This document shows positions 30,401-45,400 of a DNA stretch of 64,000 bases, piece by piece. The translations under genes and the position numbers were made by a program. The stretch is from Trachythela sp. YZ-2020 (Eukaryota; Cnidaria; Anthozoa; Malacalcyonacea; Clavulariidae). The stretch lies in assembly GCA_016169945.1 (NCBI GenBank), contig JADLSH010000379.1, positions 3,438,001-3,502,000 on the forward strand, read 5' to 3'. Within the stretch, counting starts at the first letter, position 1; each line of letters begins with the position of its first letter. The notes beneath the pieces were generated by a model that ran no database searches, was not told where the DNA came from, and saw only the letters and a list, made by a program, of their open reading frames with translations.

Positions 30401-33400
30401 CGTCAAATATGGCATAGAAGTGTCACAAAAATTTGTTCCCAGAACCATTGCCAGTATAAACCTCACCGTCTAAACTAGCTAGTTCGCCTGGATAGCTCAT
30501 CTAATCTATCATAAATCGGAGCGATCTCTGCTTCACCCTTTGAGTTTGAGTTTATTGAGTGTCTCACTCATTGGTGAGCGGATTTCCAACAGGCTATTGC
30601 CCAATTGATAGGGGATCCGAGGTACCTACGATTTTAACGTCCTAACCATTTACTGATGTCAATGTAAAGGTAGCACTTTCTCCTCAATTATTTTAAGACC
30701 ATGAGTAGAGGTCCGACCAAGGATTGAACCCGGGTCTCCCAGCTTGAAAGGCAAGCGTGGTGACCACGACACCACAAGTGTTGGTACCCTTTTTCACACA
30801 AACTCTGAAAAAGTCTGCCTTTTTAATAGTATGAATTTTTTAATCCCTTTAGGAGATCGATAAATTGCTTGAATCTATTCCAAGCATTGGAGAAACGTTG
30901 AATGAACTAAGACAGCGTATCGAGATCAACGAGGAGACGCCTATCAACCCGGACGAACTTGAGAAACAACAATCCGAATTTGAATCTAAAATGAACAACG
31001 TTGCAGACATATTGCAGAAAGGCAGTCAACTGCTTGAAGAGATAAGAAATGACAGTTCTGAAGAATTACAAGATGTCTGTCTGTTGGATGAAAGAATGAC
31101 AAGCTTGCATGAACAGTATCTTCATATTCTTGAGCAGTGGGAAAGAAAAAATGAAAGTAGACTCATTGATGAAAGTATTGCGAGCTTTAAACACGATTCA
31201 AAACTGGTGAGAATATATTTTCACATAAATTTGATAAACATTGATAACAGTTGATCTTTTTGGTGTAGGTATATATAAATATACTTTTTATTCAGCTAAT
31301 TTCAGTGGCCAGAGCGCTGGTATCTGTTAAGCCAGAATTCCTTAAATACTACTTGAACGAAATTGTGATTTCAAAGGCACTTGAAAAGCTCTTGAAACCT
31401 GAAACAGTTTTATAAAAACTTCTTAAATACTCCTTGAGTTTATTTATTCAAGTTATTTTTTTTCCAAATAAAGGTAAAATTCACAGTTTAAAATTTTACT
31501 TGTTGGCATAATTTCACGATATTTGGATAGCTTAGAGTAACATGACTAACTAGTTAATTTTTGGAAGTTCGTCGTCTTGTCTTTTCTTGAAAGAAAACTC
31601 CCTAAATACAGTACTCCTTGAAATTGAAATTTTTCTTCTTAAAAATGCCTTAATTATTCCTTGGATTCAACCTTTATTAAAGGATGGAATCGTTTTGTCT
31701 TAGGTAATAAGGTGCAGTGATAACCAATTTGTGCAGTGATAAATCAGATTTGTGCAGTGATAAATGAGATTTTGTTCAGTAATCAATTTTTCTTTAATAT
31801 ATAAAAATTGGTGTTATATTATAAGCAAAGAAGAGTACGGATTCTCATAACCAAGCATTGCTTTTGTACCTAATATTCACGGTCTTTCTAGATGGAATAT
31901 ATAAAAAAATGTGTCTGAAAATCAAGATTTTTGAGCTCCAGAGGCTCAAAAATAAGAACATTTTCGTTCGATCGTTTCCAGTTAACAACCTCCTAGCTAT
32001 TTAACATGCCTCTACGTTCAAATTTCTATCCCTTTTTTTGCTCTTTGTGCAGTCGGATAAAATTTCCTTAAAATAATACCTGTAGGTAACCGAGTGGTTG
32101 TGTGGTCCAGGAGAGGAATATCTTCTGAAAAATACCAAGCTTGGGAATTCTCAAACAAGTGCTGAAGCATTGATGAAAAAACATGAAGAATTTGAAGCAC
32201 AAACAAAGGTATGGCATTGTTGTATATTTCTACCTGCTTTGTTTTTGAGGAAAGTTGCACTTTTACTATTTTCTACTTTGTAGAAACAGGAAAAATTAAC
32301 CAACTTAAGGTCGTTCAATTGCGTTTTGAGTAAGCTGGCGTAGTTGATGTCTGAACTACCTGGAAAATATTAAAAGCACTTTTTCATCAAAGGGAAGGCT
32401 AAGTTCTGAACGTCGAAGTGTTTTTAATCTTTCTCAAGTAGTTCAGACACAAACCACGACAGCTCATTGTAGAATACTACCTACACTGAACGGCCCCCAC
32501 GTTTGAGATGTCTTTTTCAGGTAGTTCAGACACAAACCACAACAGCTTATTGTAGAATACTATCTACACTGGACCCCACGTTTGAGATATCTTTTTCAGG
32601 TCGTTCATACACAAACCACAACAGCTTATTGTATAATACTATCTACACTGGACCCCACGTTTGAGATATCTTTTTCAGGTAGTTCATACACAAACCACAA
32701 CAGCTTATTGTAGAACAACTATCTACACTGGACCCCCACGTTTGAGATATCTGTTTCAGGTAGTTCAGACACAAACCATGCACAGCAGCTTATTGTAGAA
32801 TACTATCTACACTGGACCCCACGTTTGAGATATATTTTTCAGGTAGTTCATACACAAACCACAACAGCTTATTGTAGAATACTATCTACACTGGACCCCC
32901 ACGTTTGAGATATCTGTTTCAGGTAGTTCAGACACAAACCATGCACAGCAGCTTATTGTAGAATACTATCTACACTGGACCCCACGTTTGAGATATATTT
33001 TTCAGGTAGTTCAGGCACAAACTACGGCAACATATTGTAGAATACTACCAACAATGGACTCCCACGTTTGTGTCTCACTCCATATTTAACATTTCAGGAC
33101 ATCATTAGTTCATTTGCGACAGCTCGTGCGAAAGCCAAAGACCTTCTGCAGTCCCAACATCCTAAATCTGCTGACATCCAAGAACAAAAGACAACCATGG
33201 ACAAATATTGCAGAAACTTTGCTTTCAGAATGGAAAGACGCCAGTTTCTGTTGATATCTTCGATCAATTTTCACCACTGGACACAAGTTGTAAGTTTATA
33301 AGTGTTATTTATTGCAAATCGCGCAGAGCGTTGACTTACTCTTTTCACTTGAGTGTGATGAGTAAAGTCCTCAACGAGAATCGAACTCAAGACTCAGAGG

Positions 33401-36400
33401 TGAAAGGCGCTTGCTCTGACGACTGCGCCACCGAAGCCCCATGTGCTATCTCAGCATGATCTAATCATATTTAACTTAACTCGGAGAGAGAGATTTAACT
33501 CTACTCACATGAGTTTTGTGCAGCATCAGATCACTTTAAAGAAGCCCGCACTCAAGAACAGTAATACTTCTGCATGATCTGACCATACTTAACTCGGAGA
33601 GATTCATCTAAACTCGCACGAGTTTTGTTCAACATCACATCACTTTAAAGTAGTCCACATTAAAGAACATGTACTACCTCTGCATGATCTAACCATACCT
33701 AACTCAGGGAGATTTAACTCTACTCACATGAGTTTTGTACAACATCAGATCACTTTAGGTTAGCCAACATTCAAGAACATGTACTACCTCTGCATGATCT
33801 AACCATGCTTTACTCAGCAGTGAGTTCTGTACAACATCAGATCACTTTAAGTTAGCCAACATTCAAAAACATGTACTACCTCTGCATGATCTAACCATGC
33901 TTTACTCAGCAGTGAGTTCTGTACAACATCAGATCATTTTAAGGTAGCCCACATTCAAGAACATCTACTACCTCTGCATGATCCAACCATGCTTTACTCA
34001 GCAGTGAATTCTGTACAACATCAGATCATTTTAAGGTAGCCCACATTCAAGAACATCTACTACCTCTGCATGATCCAACCATGCTTTACTCAGCAGTGAG
34101 TTCTGTACAACATCAGATCACTTTAAGGTAGCCAACATTCAAGAACATGTACTACCTCTGCATGATCTAACCATGCTTTACTCAGCAGTGAGTTCTGTAC
34201 AACATCAGATCACTTTAGGTTTGCCAACATTCAAGAACATGTACTACCTCTGCATGATCTAACCATGCTTTACTCAGCAGTGAGTTCTGTACAACATCAG
34301 ATCACTTAGGGTTTGCCAACATTCAACTACCTCTGTATATGATCTAACCATGCTTATCTCAGCAACGAGTTCTGTACACCAGCAGATTACGTTAGGTTTG
34401 CCCACATTAAAAAATATGTAATACCTAGCTGCATGATCTAACAATGCCAAACTCGTGATAAAGAGGAAATGCGCTACAAGGTACATCCATACTTCTCTAT
34501 ATAAACCCAAAAAGAATACAAAATTGAGATCTTTGGAGGAAAACGGTAGATTAGACACTAATTCATTTTCATTCCCAGGCGTCTCGTCATTTGGATGATT
34601 TACTCAGCGTCTTGTGTACGGATGTCGATGACACATTGGAGGAAGAAGCGACGTTAGATATGCTTGAAAACATTGACATACACACAAAAGGTTTGTGGAG
34701 ACCTAGCACAAACGCACTTATTAAGCCTGCCGCACACGACGTCGCGAGGCCATTTTAGCAGCCTGTACACATGGGCTTTGCTGAGAATTTTACCTCGCGA
34801 AGCCGTGGCAAACCTACCTAGGCAAAAGCATGCAAGTCAGAAAATTTCCAGATATTTTGAGGAAGGTTAGGAAAACCCAAAATCCTACTCGAAGGTAGGT
34901 TGAACACGATTTGAAACTCTGATTTTGTTTTCCCAACAGGTATAGCAGAAGCCACGGAAGCAGCACTTCATGAAGGTTACGCAATCTTAGAAGCTCTCAA
35001 GACGCCACTGACCGATATATACGGGAAGGAGGTGGACTACGAATGTGGTTCCATTGCTGGTCATATTAGAAATGCCATTGATGATCTTGTCGAAAGAAGG
35101 AAAAGAAATGATGAACTGTGCGATGTGAGGAAGTTAAAACTACAACAGATTTTACAACTGAGATCCTGCGAAAGAGATACGGATCAAGTAAGGATCATGT
35201 TTAAAATAGATTTTCCGTATTTACACGAAGCAATTTTTGCTGCAACTTGCAACGCAATTTCAGTCACAGAGCGATGTAGGGTAAAACATATTTTCGTAGA
35301 GAAATTGTGAGCATGAATCTCGTTTTACGTTGCCTATATTCTTCTTGCCCAGAAGGCAACAAAGAAATGAATGAGGATGATAATATCGGTGAAGTGAAAC
35401 GCGGGCCATGTTCACTGTTTTTCTGTGCGTACTTTTCTATACATAACATGGCTCTGTGCCGAAATTGCGTGTGCAAGTTGTAGCAAAAATTGCCTCGTGT
35501 AACTTGGTCCTAAGGAGGGTGGCAGATACGGTTAGCGTGCTGCCTCTTACCTCGGAGTTAAATCTGCTACTGTAGGTCGAGAATAGGGTATAAGAGCACA
35601 GAGTAATCACATACAGAGGTTCATCTTCATGTCGGCACCTTTGATGTCGGCGTAAGGGCTTTTTCGGCAAAGTCCGCCATGTTCTTAGCCAGTCCAGTAT
35701 AGAGAGGCCGTCAGCATGAATGTTTTACGTAAACTGCGCATGTGCAGGTACTGGCTAAGAACATGGCGGCCAGTAAAAAACACCTTACGGTTTTTCCGCG
35801 AAGATGAACCTCTGTATGTGATTACTCTGTGATAAGAGGGAGCTTTAGCAGTGACTACGAGTACGAGATTCGTCATTTTCGCGTGTTGTTTGTATACGCC
35901 ATCTCGCAAAAGTCGTAGTCGTCGGGCTTTTGAGTACGAGATTTATCAAAATTCTCGTAGTCAAAAGCCCGTCGACTACGACAGGGCTTTCAAAATAAGC
36001 CGGAGGCCGCCGGAGTTCCGCCGGCTACTTTAAGTTTTACCGCCGGCTACCCAGAGTTATCAAAAATTAAAAGCAAATCGATGTTCCATACGGAATTTAG
36101 TCAAACACGGTCTTTCAAATTTAAAGTAACAAGTAAAGGAGTTAGCTTTCAGCTACCATCATTTAGTTTTTCTGCTGTCGAAAAAGTGATAATATTAAAT
36201 TTGCTGCAGAGTTGCCCTTTGTTTTTTATATCTCCGCGAGTTTTTAAAATTCCATGCGAGAGCATGCACCCGTACCCGTCTAAATTTTAAACTTTTTTTG
36301 ACTCTCGATCACTATTAGTCACAGACGGGGCAGCCGCGCGCCTACTTCAAATAATTCTGAAAGTCCTGTACGACTTATGCGAGATGGCGTATACAAACAA

Positions 36401-39400
36401 CACGGCGCTTGGCGCGAAAATGACGAATCTCGTACTCGTAGTCGTACTCGTAGTCATTAGGGAGCTTTAGCAATGACTACGAGTACGACTACGAGTACGA
36501 GATTCGTCATTTTCGTGCCGAACGCCGTGTTGTTTGCATACGCCATCTCGCAAAAGTCGTAGTCGTTCGGCTTTTGACTACGAGATTTTTGATAAATCTC
36601 GTACTCAAAAGCCCGACGACTACGACTTTTGCGAGATGGCGTATGCAAACAACACGCGAAAATGACGAATCTCGTACTCGTAGTCGTACTCGTAGTCACT
36701 GCTAAAGCTCCCTATTGCTAAAGCTCCCTATTGACTGCCCTGCTGAGACTTGATGTGCTTGTAACCTCATGTAAGTAGAGTTGTACTAACTGGTTCTCTC
36801 CTGTGCTGCGATGGGTTTTTCTCTGGGTACTCCAGTTTTCCTCCCTCGCCAAAAACTAATCCTTCCACCTTAGCTGTGCTCTGTTAAGCCTGATTTCCAT
36901 TTGGTTGTAATTGTCGTAACCAAGTCATCTTCGACGATGTGAAATAGTCTGCATCTATCTTGTCGTTTGTGTGCTTTATGCAAATCAGTCTTTATTGATT
37001 GCAGAGGTATATTTATTTATTTATTTTTATTTACAAGCTCTGTCATAAATGACTGGTGATCCCTACAGGGCTTAATTGCCCCATTCACAGGGTCCCTTAA
37101 TATATACATCTACATTAATTACAACACATTTTGTCTACAAGACTGGACAACAGACGACACGAGTGACATTTAACACAGACAGTTTTAAACGTTTGTGGGA
37201 AATTAATATCATATATAAGTTCAGTCATTGCGTGATAATATTTCAACAAGTACGATTTAAATTGGCCAATGGTAACGTCAGCTTTGCGGATATGTGGTGG
37301 TAAGCAATTATAGGTTCTGGGAGTTCTATTGAAAAAACTATTTTGAAAAGTTTAAGTGTTTACTCTTGGTAATTTATTGTTATATTGCTATTTGAACTAC
37401 GCCTTGTGACACAATTACTTGACTTTACACTAATATTGCGATCATCTGACTTCATGGCTTTGAAAAAATACACCAAATATATATCGGCACTCTATTACAT
37501 CGGTCACCTTGATATGTTCACGACCGTTACAACTAAATGGAAACTAGCCTTTAACAGACATGGGTCGTATTGTGGTGGCAAGCAGAGGCGCCCCAGTAAG
37601 CCTTCGATACGATCACGTCAAAGTTGGTTGTTTTAACAATTTGAGGTGGAAAATTGTTTTACAACTCAACTGAAGAAAGTTGCCTAAATGATTTCTTTTA
37701 TGTTGCAGGCAATTGCTTGGCTGAAGGAGCTATGTGATGTCATGATGACGTCACACACCAACGTAGGCAGAACGTTTGAAGAAGCGGGGAGAATGAAAAT
37801 TGATCATGAGAAGTTCCAAAGTACAGCAAAGGTTTGAAGACGAAGTATTTTTTGTAGCTACTTTTTGGTGGTATAGACAATTTGCGTTATGGACTAAATT
37901 TTGTTCTAGGCAAGGAGAAGGGAATCAATCACAACAGCTACAAAGAACATAATAAGATTAGTAAAATTGCAAAGTTTGGTGGCGAAAGGTTTAAAATGCG
38001 GAAAATATAGCATTGTAAAGTTTGCAAATTTTGTATACTTTTGTATTACGTGCGGAAATTCCTACCACATTTCGGCCTATAGTCTATAATGCAAATTGTC
38101 TATTGGTGGTACTATGGTTAGTGCACGTGCCTGGCTTTCACCTCTGTCATCGGGATCGATTCCTGCAATATGAGGTCGTCTGATTATAATTTCACCTCAG
38201 TCGCATGTGAGAAGAGTGCTTCAACGTTGACTATACCAGGTTTTCTCTGAGTACTACGGTTTCCTCGTGAAGTAACACTGAACCAGAGCTATCCAGTATA
38301 AATAACGTTAGTTTAGTTTAGGTTTCCTCCTGTAGTAACATTGGACCAATAAGGGATGATCCTTACAGGATGTCTAGGGAGAACAGTTTAGAACTGATGG
38401 AGCTATCCAGTGTAAATAAAGTTAGTTTAGTTAAAGTTTCCTCCTGTATTAACACTGGACCAATATAGCATGGCCCTCACTGGATCTGATCTCTAGGGAG
38501 AACAGTTTAGAACTGATAGAGCTATCCAGTATAAATAAAGTTAGTAATTAGTTTAGTTTAGGTTTCCTCCTGTAGTAACATTGGACCAACAAGGGATGAT
38601 CCTTACTGGACGTCTAGAACAGTTTAGAATTGATAGAGCTACCCAGTCTAAATAATATAGCTTACATTTTATAGTTTACTTAAAGATCCAGATCTAAAAA
38701 AATCTTTCCTCATCAGGGGACATATGATTACGGAGAACAAGTCGTTCAGGCTGCGTTAGTTCTTCGACGTTCTTGTCGTTTTGCGCTAACTCCGGTTCAT
38801 GAGCGAGAAGAGATGTTGGCGAAGGTCTGGGAACAAGTCGCAGATATGATCATTGAACGTGGTAAAAGGCTTGAGGCAGCTGTAGAGTTTTATAAAAACT
38901 CTGAAAAGGTATGGTTTCCATTTTTATCAAGGACTGTAGTATGCAAGAGGATCTTCGTGAGATTCAGTAAGAGTTACTGGGCAGTAAATGGTGGTCAACT
39001 TAATAACTGCTGACACTCGTAGGAGCAAGCAAATTAACTAAATATCTCAATTTATTTATTTGCCATCAAATACAAGAACAGTTTAGTTAAGTTTATTGTG
39101 TTTACCACTCTGAGGTGGGTAGAAAGTCTTAACAGGTTTACAACCCAATTGACAAAAGTCCGTGGCCGACGCTGAATTAAAGTCTACGAGCGTTAGTTAG
39201 TTATGTACCTAAGTGTTAGTTTTTAGTGAGGAAGAAAAACCGGAGTGCCCGGAGAAAAACCGGAGTACCCGGAGAAAAACCCTCGAAGCACAGGAGAGAA
39301 CCAATCACTCTCAACTTACACGAGTTTATCAAACACAAGGAAGTTACCCAACCTAAGTACATAGTTGCAAGATGCAGGTACCACCCGTGAGGAATGTTTA

Positions 39401-42400
39401 CTCGCATTGAGGAAGGTTGAAAGTGAAACACTGAATAAAACATTGCAAAGCAGTAAGTACTAGACTAGTCAGGCTAGTATTAGTAGCAACAGTCAGCACT
39501 CAGTCAGACTAGCTACAATTTCCAGTTGTTTTGAGGAAAGTTGGGAAACCCAAAATCCTACCCGGAGGAAGGTTGAAAACGTGTTGCAACTCTGCCTAAA
39601 GGTACGTTCACACACAGCGATTTGTCGGGCCGATTTCAGATGCACGTTAATGATATTTGAAAAATACGTGGTAAACGTCATCTGGCGACATCATCAACTG
39701 AAAATATTCGTCATTAACATTCAGAGAAACCTAAAATCGGGCCGACAAATCGCTGTGTGTAAACATACCTTAAGTAAATCCCTGCTCTCGACCTGCTGTA
39801 TAGCCAAATTAACTCAGATGTTTTCTTTCTCTGATAACTGTCGGTTTACCATCATCTGTTGCACGATAGTGCTCTGAGAAACCCACCTATAATATTTTAT
39901 TGTGTTGCCTATTTTTAGTTCTTACGTGATGTCGACGAGTTGGCCATGGCGTACGTCCAGGAAGGCGCTCTTTCCCATCTCTCAAAAGAACAACTCAAAA
40001 CTGAAATGATTATACACTCGGACATCAGAGAACGTGTCATCAAAGGTTGCCAAGACACGGTCACTTTTGGTGAGAACGTTTTGAAATGGCTCGTTTTACC
40101 GCTGACTGGGAAAGATGATACGACTACGGGCTCAGATGGTGCTTCCACTTGTGCACCTGTGGCTGAATGCCTGGCTGAAGTAAAGGAGAGGAAAGTGGAA
40201 TGGGAGGAAATGTGGAATGAAAGGTTGAACAAGTTAGAAAAGTTGGCTGATGGTGAAGCTCAAGCTGAACATAGCACATCTGAGGTAAAGGAAAACTTTT
40301 CAATTTTATCTTTCAATAGTTGCCACATTTGCCGGACAAATTTAGTATTAATGCCGGACAGATATAATAGTATTTCTCTTATTATTTGCACTGGTAATAA
40401 TACATATACTAAAGAGATCTTCCAGTTTGACTCTACCAAAGATCGCATGTTTCCAGCAGGTGTTCCAAGCCTCTCCTGCAGTAACGCATGACCAATAAAG
40501 AATGGCTTTACTGAACCTGTATAGAGAACAGTTTATAACTGATAGAGCTATCCAGTATAAATATAGCTACTTTAGTTTAGGTTTCCTCCTGTAGTAACAC
40601 TAGACAAATAAGGAATGGCTTTACTGGACCTCTATAGGGAGAACAGTTTAAAACTGATAGAGCTATCCAATATAAATATAGTTGGTTTAGTTTAGGTTTC
40701 CTTCTGTAGTAACACTGGAGCAATAAGGGATGGCTTTACTGGATCTCTAGGGAGAACAGATTGGAACTGATGGGGCTATCCATCAGGTTCAATTCCTGCC
40801 AGAGGACCTAAGTTACATTTTTCGCAACTGCTCCTGGCTAGGTCTAAAAATGTATATAAATTTTCGTTCCAGTATTCCGTCTACAAACACCTTCTACTAT
40901 ATAAAGTTAGTTTAGTTTAGTTTAGTTTAGTTTAGTTTAGTTTAGTTTAGTTTAGATTTTCTCCTGTAGTAACACTTTTCAAGTAAAACTTGAATTTCCT
41001 CTTCATTTAATTGTCCAAATCTGCCAGCCATTCTTAGTTTAGTTTAGGCTCCCGTCTATAGTAACACTGTTTACTCTGATGACTAACTACATTGAAACCC
41101 CACATTTGAAATATTTTTTTTAAATATCAAGATTTTTTGGGCATCTCGTTTGAAAGAACTAATAGTAGAAGGTGTTTTGTAGATGGAATATTCGAACGCG
41201 CTGCACCGGAATCGCAGGGCCGCAGGTTCGATTCCTGCCAGAGGGCTTAAAGTTGCATTTTTCGCAACTGCTCCTGGTTAGGTCTAAAAATGTATATAAA
41301 TTTTCGTTCGAATATTCCATCTACAAAACACCTTCTACTATTAATTTTTTTATAAACCGATTTTGTCTCTCTAGATTGTGCAATGGGTCAAAGACATCAA
41401 TTGTGAAGTCGGTTTAAGTTTATTTAGTATTGGTGACAACTTGGATGAGGCTCAGACTCTCTCGTATCAATGTTCTATGGTAGAAAGAGCTGTGATGGTA
41501 AGTAAGATAGGTCAGTAATTGCAACATGTGATGATTGACTTGTTTTGTGAAGGTGTCCAGTCGGACATATTTACCAAATACCCAGTAATTCGTCGTTGCA
41601 TTCAGATCATGTTGAGTAAGAACAAAAAGCCGCGAAGACCAGTTTGGGCAATTTAGAAATGTGCTCATCTTATTCAAGTCGTTTTCTGCCCATCAGAATT
41701 CTGTAAAATCTTCATCCAAGTGCATGAGATGGGGTTTCAGAGACTAGATCTCAACAATTTCTGCGGGATCATGCCCCATACCCCCTAGGGGTCTTGCGCC
41801 TTCAACACTCGAAAATATTACGGGCGACACCCTTTATATTGACTGAAAATACAACCATGCCTGCCTAGTACTGAAAGCAATCAATGACAATAATTTTTTA
41901 ACCGGATCAGGGTTTTTTTACATAGAAAATAGTCTATGTGGAAAGAGTCACATCAAAATACTTAAAGTGTCTACAACTGATCTAGATTGAGAAACCGATA
42001 TTGAAAATTTGCAAATGTTATCTGCACATTTGTTCTGTTTATCGCTGCACACGTTCAATTTATCACTGCACAAATTGGTTGTCATGCGGTTGCACACTAA
42101 AATAAGCTATGCCCCCCAACCCCCGAACGGTTTACATCCCAGTAATGCACCTGGCTGTTAATATGACTTTACAACTGCGAAAGCCCTCATAAGTTAAATT
42201 TTAGACAAACTTGCAATAATTGAGCCAAAAGAACTGAGATTTGCAGTAACAAAAAGCAACAATATATATTGGCAACCTAAATTCGCACCCCCCAGTATTT
42301 TGTAAACTGTCCGCCGTTGAAGATGGCTCGCTCAGAAAATCAAACTCTTTCATAAAGTATCTTAAGCATTGATTTGAACATACTTAATACGGGATAACCA

Positions 42401-45400
42401 TTTCAGTGGCGAAAAACTGTTATCAATATGGGTCTATTCTTGCTATGGGTGACAGATTAGCACATCTATTGAATGGGATTGACTTTCTTTTAACGAATTT
42501 TTGTTACCTAAAAGCAACGATTTGTAGATCACTACTGTTTGATCTGATTTAATCAGACAGTATATTGTATTTTAAGAAAGCAAACGTGTTGTTACGAAGT
42601 GATCTGTTCTGTTGGTAATCTTTCCTTGTACAGTACTGTTACAAAGTTGAATGACCTAGATTGAAAATTTCTTCTAAGCAACAAATATCTAAGTTTTATA
42701 ATTACTAAGAGCTATCTCTGAGCGATGATGTTGAGGTGTTGACGTAGTATGTGGCTGGAATGTGTTGATGGTTGCCTGTAGGAATGCCATGTTGCATTTA
42801 GCCCCAAACTGTGAGAAATCACTGACATATGTAGCCACTATCCTCCTATACCTTTCTCGTGGTTCAGCTTGTCTTATATATCATCTACGCATAGTCCAGC
42901 TCATCTATTCCACTCGCATTGTCAATGCATTTTCACGCTTGCTGTTAATTGCCATAATTGTATACCAGGGCGTCGTTCCGGGTCAGTTACGGTCAGAGAT
43001 GGAATGCTAAGCACTCTGGCCATGTATATTGACCAGAAACGCACAGGCATTGGATTTCGTTCAGGTTCTGTTGCTTGTTGTGGCGACATATCGATAACAC
43101 ATCTACTGCATAAAACATTTGAGGAGGATTGCAAGCGAAGCTGATGTTTGGATCATAACGGATTTTATTGGTGAGTTCGTATAGCCACGCAGATTTTCCG
43201 CGTCATTTGTTCTATGAGAGGACTTAAGTATATCCTATCAATGCTCGGTTTGTAACTGTTGTTCTTCAGTCAAGCAGCGATAGTAATCGATTCTCGGACT
43301 ACTTCTTCTATTACCAACTCAAAATGTAGGAGTATAGTTTAAGCGAGGAAGCTAAGCTCGACAGCATTAAGTAAAATACTTTATAGTTCTATGTGAATGG
43401 TTTTATACTCGTCAGCAAAATAATGTCAAATGAAAACATGTTTAGCAACTTGAAGCGCAGAGATTTACATGTGACCGCTATTAACTGGTCTAGTTTAAGT
43501 TGAGCTGGAATTATTTAACCTGGTATAGGGCAAAGAAACATATTGAGAGATGACTGTGAGGTTGTGTTTATTATTTTGAAATCATATCGACTCCATGAGA
43601 TATGTTAAATCGTTTTTGTTAGACAAAATAAAGCCGGTTTAGCCTTGATGAAATCGTCGGTTGGTAGTCAAACTTCTGTCGTACTGGCGTAAATATGGAC
43701 GGTAGATTTAGGTTTCGAATTGCCAGAATTGGCATTGCATTTTCTTTTCCTAATCTATTATTTTATGGTTAATTTATGTTCTGTATAAATATGTTTGTAT
43801 ATAAAGCTTTGTAAATCCGTATACGAGGTCGTTATGACAAAATCTGTGTCCATTAGGGCTAATTTACTGCATAGCATACAGTAATTGTTTGTAGTTCCTA
43901 TGTTACTGTTTATCCTCCATAAACGAAATAAACATTTGCTATATAAGTTGCCTAGAAGGTCAGACAGATTAGCCCGGCTTGATTCAACGTCTGTGTGACA
44001 GTTTAACCGTTTTAAATTGTTTCAAACATTAGTCCCTTCGCGCCTTTGGCTCATTCATTCATACACATTAGTAACTAGTTACTCTTTGTAAGAAAATCCT
44101 ACATTTTAAAATCAATCTCAGCCTGCGCGAACACTTTTGGAATAAAACTATTTTGTGAGCTTTCCTTATTTATTGAAGGGGGAAATGCATTTCGTTTGTA
44201 TTTTGCTATTATGCTCTTTGTTGTTCTCGCCGCAGGAGACGGGCTAAGCCAATTGTGGATGTTATTTTTAATAAGAATAACACTGTTAAATATATGTTAG
44301 CGATTGCGTTCGCTGGTAGTAAAGGTTTTAGTTTATTCTAGGGTTTGGTAAAGCAGTGTTAGTGCTGTTGGAGTAACGCGAAGTTAGGTGAGCGTGTTTT
44401 AAAGTGGTTCTTGACAGTTGTCAGAGATTTTTCCTCAAAATGGAAAGGTCAAGAGGTCGTCTTTCTGTCGAAGCGTCGCCTTTCCCCTATAATCTGTGCC
44501 GTTGAGCACCATTGATTATTTCTTCTGTACCTATTGTAAATATACATGTCTTTCGTTCACGCTTCTCTTTACTGATAGCAAGTAAAGGTGGCGTAGTTAG
44601 GTTCTGATTAATGTCTTTACCTAGTAGCAGATTTTAAATCAACGTGTTTGTCATATGTTATCACAGCAGGGAACATTCAATCAATGCTGTCTGAAATAAC
44701 TGTTTATTTACCATTTGCACATGTCATTGAAGATTCGCGCTCAGAAATAATGTTTGTACATCTATTTGGATAAAACAACTTGCCCCTTACAAAAACTAAA
44801 AATATTCTTCATATTTGGACCAATTTCTGAACAACGCTTATAGTTTTGCGCTCTGCTCGTGTAAATTAATTTAAGCAATGTATAATTGGTATGCTTGTTA
44901 TGGAGCCAATTTTGTATAATTATAAACTTAGGCAAAACAAATTAATTCCTAATATCAGGGCGATGAGTTTTGGGCTTTTTTTGGCAACTAATCTTGCCGA
45001 TATATTTGTTGAAATACCAAAAGAATTTGCTGTTGTTCATATGACCAGTATATTCCACATTAAGAGCAAGACAAACACTTAGAAAATCCGAACAAACTTT
45101 CTAAATTTTGAAGACATGGTTTGGCTATGGCTTTTGACATGTTTGCTTTGCATGTCATTGACAAAGCTTTATATTCTAATAATATGTTAATGCGTTGTGT
45201 AACCGGATAACCTAGATTTGTGCTCGAGCTTTAATTAGTTCTCACTAACGGACTAGATGCGTATGGCTAAATATGGGCTTATCAAGGTGGCTTATATAAC
45301 AAAGTAGTAAGTCGACCTCATATATCCGCAGGAAAGATTTAATTCGCGTTAGGACGCTAGAAATAAGTAAAACCCTGGTCCAACGAGCATGAGAGTTGAT

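Noticed and set aside
42762..43144. Small overlapping ORFs in the large intron as a nested gene
   Set aside because: Short, both strands open, no recognisable motif or splice partner.
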